In this document: one piece after another, positions 53,762 to 57,419 of the stretch | How the letters are laid out: the number at the start of each line of letters is the position of its first letter | Numbering within the stretch: the first letter of the stretch is position 1 | Assembly (NCBI GenBank): GCA_030537465.1 | Contig: JAUNMP010000005.1 | Coordinates: 1 to 57,419, forward strand | Reading direction: 5' to 3' | Source: a bacterium | Lineage (GTDB): Bacteria > Verrucomicrobiota > Kiritimatiellia > RFP12 > UBA1067 | Length of the DNA: 57,419 bases | Made by a program: the position numbers and the translations under genes | Notes under the pieces: model-generated | Databases searched by the model: none | Told to the model about the DNA's origin: nothing | What the model saw: only the letters and a program-made list of their open reading frames with translations

Positions 53762-56700
53762 ATGGAGAGGAGACAAGTTGTTTCTCTGGCTTTTGCCCTT
53801 GTGGCGGGGGGCATCCTGTTATCGGTCGTGCGCGCACAGACGCCGGTGTCGGAGCTCGAGGACCTGCGTGACGTTCTCCAAGAGTGGCAGACGGCGCGGC
53901 TTCCCCTGGACGGGACGAACTGGTTCCCTGCCGGGGCCTTCGTGCTCTCCTCCGCCGACGGAGGCCTCGGCGCGGTGGCGGAGGGGGCCGTCCCCTCCCC
54001 TGAGGGCTGCTGGAGGCTCTACGTCACTGAGGACTCCCGAACGGGCGAGACGCTCTTCAGCGACGCACTGGGGCTTCCTCTCGCGACGCTGCCGGGCGAC
54101 GGCCCGTCCGCCGACCAGGGCGGTCCATGGGACCCGTCGCGCGTCGGGATCAGCCTGGATTTGCTCAGTACGAACATGTCGACTGCTGTTGAGATTCCGG
54201 CTTGGGTGTCCCGGACCGATGGCTTTCGAACGGCGGTTTCGACGCGCTCCGCGGGAGATTCGGATTCTCCGGGCAACGGTGTCGTCCTCCACTACGACTT
54301 CGATGTCGCCCCGACAGGCGGTATTGTTCCCGATCGCAGTGGGAACGGGTACGACGGAGTCGCCGCCGGCTGCGAGTGGACGGCTGGCGGACGCTTCAAC
54401 GGTGGCGCGATGGCCTTCGACGACAACGGGGACAGCATCAACGTCGGGACGGGGCTCGACTTCCCCGCCTGGAGCCGGTACTCGGTGAGCGTCTGGTTCC
54501 GGCATGACGGCGGCGGGGACATGGGGCCACAGTACGGGCACAAGATGCTCGACAAGACGACCTGGTACCACGACTGGCACCTCCATCTTTCCCCGCCGAA
54601 CCAGGAAGGCGGCGCCAGTATCGGCGGCATCGGACTCACCATCTACGAGGGCGGCGTGGGTGGCGGCCTCGGTGACAATTCGGTCAACTACGCCGACGAC
54701 GAGTGGCACCACGTCGTCGTCGTCCGTGATGGTGGACACGGAGAATTCTGGGTGGACGGCGTCCTCCGCGACCAGACGGAGGGGATGTTCTCCGTCTACA
54801 GCTCCTCCGAGCTCTGCGTCGGGAACTCCTACAGCGGCGACTACTACCAGCGAAAGGCCTGGCACGGCTCCCTCGACGAGATCCGCGTCTTCGACCGGGC
54901 GATCTCCGCGGACGAGATCCAATCCCTCCATCTCCTTGGAGTCCTGGTCCACCTCGACGGGGACGACGACGGCGACGGGCTGACGGGGGCGCGCGAGTGG
55001 GAGCTCGGTACGGACCCCCTGAATCCCGACACCGACGGCGACGGTCTCCCGGACGGCGAGGAGGTCGGATTCATCGCTGTCACGAACGGGCTCCCCTGGC
55101 TCGAGTTCGACTCGCCGGAGAGCTCCATGCAGAGCTTCTCCTATGATGGCTATTATATCAACTTGCAATTGACGACTCCTATTTGCGTACAGGGATTTTC
55201 TGTGACAAATGTCCTAATGGGCTGGTATGGCGACGTGCTGTTCTGCAAGGCCGGGGTGGCTCCCGTCTACAACGTCGAGGAATATGGATGGGGGGATGAC
55301 GAGTGGTGGAGCTGGTGGGACTTCTCTCCCTGTTTCGCGAATTCGCTTGAGGTGCTGCCGTATGGCGGGATTAACGAGAAGGGGGAGGGGTACTGTGTCC
55401 GTGCCGGACTTGCGACTTACGGAGGCGAGTCGTTTCTCTTGGTTGAGTATGACGATGTCGTTGTTGCATGGCCTCGGGAGCGGATGTCATGTCAGATGGC
55501 GATTCCCATGGCGCGTCCTGACCGTGCCTATGTGCGGTGGCGATGGGATGGTGATCCAGTTTCCGAGTGGCCCCCGTACATGGATGTCGGATTCACTGGC
55601 ATGGATGGGAAGTCCTCTGCGTGGCTCGACGGGGCGAATGTGGTGTTGGATTCCGATGGATTTGCATTCCTGATGGTCTTCGGATACGGATCGAACCCGA
55701 CGCTTGCCGACACGGATGGCGATGGTCTTCGGGACGATGAGGAAGCCCTGGTACGCCAGACGCTCCCCTATGTGGTCGACACGGACGGGGACGGACTCTC
55801 CGATTTTGGCGAAGTGCGCATCTATGGCACGAATCCCAGACTTGCAGACACCGACGGCGACGGACGGACCGACGGGGAGGAGATCCTCATGACGCCCGCG
55901 ACGGATCCGCTCGACCCCGACACGGACCACGACGGTCTTCCTGACGGGTGGGAGGTCCGGCATGGTCTCAATCCGCTCTCGGACGTCGATGGCGCGGGAG
56001 TCGACACTGACGGAGACGGCCTCTCCAACGGTCGCGAGCTCGCCCTCGGGACCAGTCCCGCGCTTCGGGACACGGACGGCGATGGACTCGAAGATGCCGA
56101 CGAGGTCGTGCACGGGACGAGTCCCATGCTGTCAGACACTGATGGAGACGACCGATCGGACTGGGACGAGATATTCGGGACGCCCGCGACGGACCCGCTC
56201 GACCCCGACACGGACCACGACGGTCTTCCTGACGGGTGGGAGGTCCGACACGGTCTCGATCCGCTCTCGGCGGCGGACGGCGCGTCCGCGGACACGGACG
56301 GAGACGGCATCCCGAATCTCGCTGAACTCTGCCTCGGGTTGGACCCTAGGGGTGTTTCCACGGAGACGGGTTTCGAGGTGTACGAGGACGGGATGTCCGC
56401 GAACGTCGGGGCCTGGGAGGTCCTTCCGTGCGCCTTCTCCTTTGACCGTCCGGCGGCTCTCACGAACATCGTCGAGCGCACATTCCGCGTCGACCGCGCC
56501 AGTTCATGGCAGCAGCTGTTCATCTCGTCCACTCTCCTTGAACAGGACATGGCCACTGGACAGGGCGGTTGGAATTCGAGTGGCATCGCGATTCAGTACA
56601 GCTTGGACGGAGGGGCGTTTGAGGGGGCGATCCCAGGTGCCGAATGGACAGCGTGGCGGATTCCGCTCGGGATGCGGATCGTCACGAACATGACGGTCAG

Positions 56701-57419
56701 GATCGTGGCGCAGGGAAGGCATCCTTTCCTTGAGACGGGGCTCTACCTTCTACGTTGGGCACCGCGGCTCGTCGTCGGCGAGAGCGAAGACGTCAGGATC
56801 CTTGACGACGGAGTCCAGTCACCCGTGGTCGCAGTTCGTCGAAATGCGGAGAGCGCGGGGTACAGGATGTCTGTGACATTGGATTTCTCAGGCTTCCCCG
56901 CATTCTACGGAAGCGGATTCTGGGACGAGATGCCGTGGGACGAGTTCCGCGCACCGCCGGTTCCGGGCGTCGTCGTGGAGTCCGACTTCGATTCCTGGTC
57001 GACCGACGTGGTGCTGTGCGCGGAGGATCCGCTCTGGGTGGAACTACCTTTCGGCAGGACCAATTCCGTCGTCCGCCTCTGCTGCTGGGAGGTCGTGAAG
57101 AATGACGCGGGGGCAATTTCCTCGGGCCCCCGTTCTTCGCCGTACAGGGGGGCCTATCCGCTTTCATCCGAGGCAGACCGCCGGGCCTTCCACCGCGCCG
57201 AGACGACGTCCCCGGTCGCAGCGGCGGAATATGCCGCGTTCCCCGTCGATGCTCCGCTGGAGATCGTCGGCAGAGGCGGTCGGAGCGCCGCGGTCCGAGC
57301 CCGACGGGCCTCCTCCGTCCCGACGTCCTGTGGATGCCCGGAGACCTGCAATGGCTGCATTGGGTTGGAGATCGGCGGGATGTACTGCTCGTGTGTGTGT
57401 CTGGATCACGAGGACAGAT
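53762..57419 (+). CDS. Secreted LamG plus TSP3-repeat protein, 3' end beyond window
   Basis: An uninterrupted frame runs from ATG 53762 to the window end (at least 1219 residues, no stop). The signal peptide is [17 protein letters not shown] with cleavage near VRAQ. A concanavalin-like LamG domain spans about 171-388 ([34 protein letters not shown]). Calcium-binding DTDGDG repeats occupy about 398-437 and 646-857, and part of them is a recent 288-bp duplication. The rest resembles no domain I know. The end is Cys-rich ([10 protein letters not shown] then YCSCVC). A strong Shine-Dalgarno sequence, GGAGGAAAGGAG, supports the start. A surface adhesin or glycan-binding role is likely. Confidence 0.75.
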   Translation, partial: MERRQVVSLAFALVAGGILLSVVRAQTPVSELEDLRDVLQEWQTARLPLDGTNWFPAGAFVLSSADGGLGAVAEGAVPSPEGCWRLYVTEDSRTGETLFSDALGLPLATLPGDGPSADQGGPWDPSRVGISLDLLSTNMSTAVEIPAWVSRTDGFRTAVSTRSAGDSDSPGNGVVLHYDFDVAPTGGIVPDRSGNGYDGVAAGCEWTAGGRFNGGAMAFDDNGDSINVGTGLDFPAWSRYSVSVWFRHDGGGDMGPQYGHKMLDKTTWYHDWHLHLSPPNQEGGASIGGIGLTIYEGGVGGGLGDNSVNYADDEWHHVVVVRDGGHGEFWVDGVLRDQTEGMFSVYSSSELCVGNSYSGDYYQRKAWHGSLDEIRVFDRAISADEIQSLHLLGVLVHLDGDDDGDGLTGAREWELGTDPLNPDTDGDGLPDGEEVGFIAVTNGLPWLEFDSPESSMQSFSYDGYYINLQLTTPICVQGFSVTNVLMGWYGDVLFCKAGVAPVYNVEEYGWGDDEWWSWWDFSPCFANSLEVLPYGGINEKGEGYCVRAGLATYGGESFLLVEYDDVVVAWPRERMSCQMAIPMARPDRAYVRWRWDGDPVSEWPPYMDVGFTGMDGKSSAWLDGANVVLDSDGFAFLMVFGYGSNPTLADTDGDGLRDDEEALVRQTLPYVVDTDGDGLSDFGEVRIYGTNPRLADTDGDGRTDGEEILMTPATDPLDPDTDHDGLPDGWEVRHGLNPLSDVDGAGVDTDGDGLSNGRELALGTSPALRDTDGDGLEDADEVVHGTSPMLSDTDGDDRSDWDEIFGTPATDPLDPDTDHDGLPDGWEVRHGLDPLSAADGASADTDGDGIPNLAELCLGLDPRGVSTETGFEVYEDGMSANVGAWEVLPCAFSFDRPAALTNIVERTFRVDRASSWQQLFISSTLLEQDMATGQGGWNSSGIAIQYSLDGGAFEGAIPGAEWTAWRIPLGMRIVTNMTVRIVAQGRHPFLETGLYLLRWAPRLVVGESEDVRILDDGVQSPVVAVRRNAESAGYRMSVTLDFSGFPAFYGSGFWDEMPWDEFRAPPVPGVVVESDFDSWSTDVVLCAEDPLWVELPFGRTNSVVRLCCWEVVKNDAGAISSGPRSSPYRGAYPLSSEADRRAFHRAETTSPVAAAEYAAFPVDAPLEIVGRGGRSAAVRARRASSVPTSCGCPETCNGCIGLEIGGMYCSCVCLDHEDR
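55891..56268 (+). repeat. Near-identical 90-bp direct repeats 288 bp apart
   Basis: Bases 55891-55980 and 56179-56268 differ at about four positions. The 288-bp offset equals 96 codons, and the repeat encodes the [19 protein letters not shown] segment of a TSP3-type unit. Confidence 0.8.

Overview
The window is high-GC, gene-dense bacterial DNA. It most resembles an anaerobic, glycan-degrading member of the PVC group (Kiritimatiellota/Lentisphaerota-like). The reasons are secreted multi-domain glycosidases, Tat-exported Gfo/Idh/MocA oxidoreductases, a PEP-CTERM protein, huge proteins with calcium-binding thrombospondin-type-3 repeats, an Rnf ion pump and a ferredoxin-linked 2-oxoacid oxidoreductase. 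The placement is inference from gene content. No rRNA or tRNA is visible.

Layout. 1-6233: the end of a hexose-6-phosphate mutarotase gene, then an operon of GH2 glycosidase, deoC and an SGNH hydrolase-GH16 fusion. 6284-8666: an LpxL-like acyltransferase (minus) and a zinc-ribbon membrane protein (plus). 8745-13573 (minus): rnfABCDG, with no rnfE, ending in a clear terminator. 13613-14920 (minus): a MOP/MATE-like transporter. 15057-18685: Gfo/Idh oxidoreductase, HEAT/VCBS protein and YceK-like protein. 18704-33563: a secreted carbohydrate block with a 2140-residue three-module glycosidase-like protein, a GH27 alpha-galactosidase, a DUF4832 protein and a GH20-like protein, followed by a DUF4011 helicase-nuclease. 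33566-37742: a TSP3-repeat protein with a trypsin-like C-terminus and a PEP-CTERM protein, less GC-rich towards the end. 38051-42571: a Gld-like ABC transporter operon. 42739-45978: carB. 46061-48784: a VorD/VorB/VorA-C type 2-oxoacid:ferredoxin oxidoreductase. 48814-52103: Gfo/Idh oxidoreductase, lactonase-type propeller and truA. 52104-53552 (minus): an outer-membrane barrel. 53762 to the window end: a LamG plus TSP3-repeat secreted protein, cut by the edge.

How they work together (inference). Secreted glycosidases and Tat-exported oxidoreductases break down complex, probably galactose- and hexosamine-containing glycans, and the outer-membrane barrel may admit products. The Vor-type enzyme would yield reduced ferredoxin, and Rnf would couple ferredoxin:NAD oxidation to ion pumping.

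The most striking cross-window pattern is an extended -10 box, TGGTATAAT, placed so that predicted transcripts begin 0-6 nt before the start codon. Eight of the inferred first genes look leaderless or nearly so, whereas most internal operon genes have Shine-Dalgarno sequences. Short repeat arrays (7, 9 and 11 bp periods) sit in several intergenic gaps.
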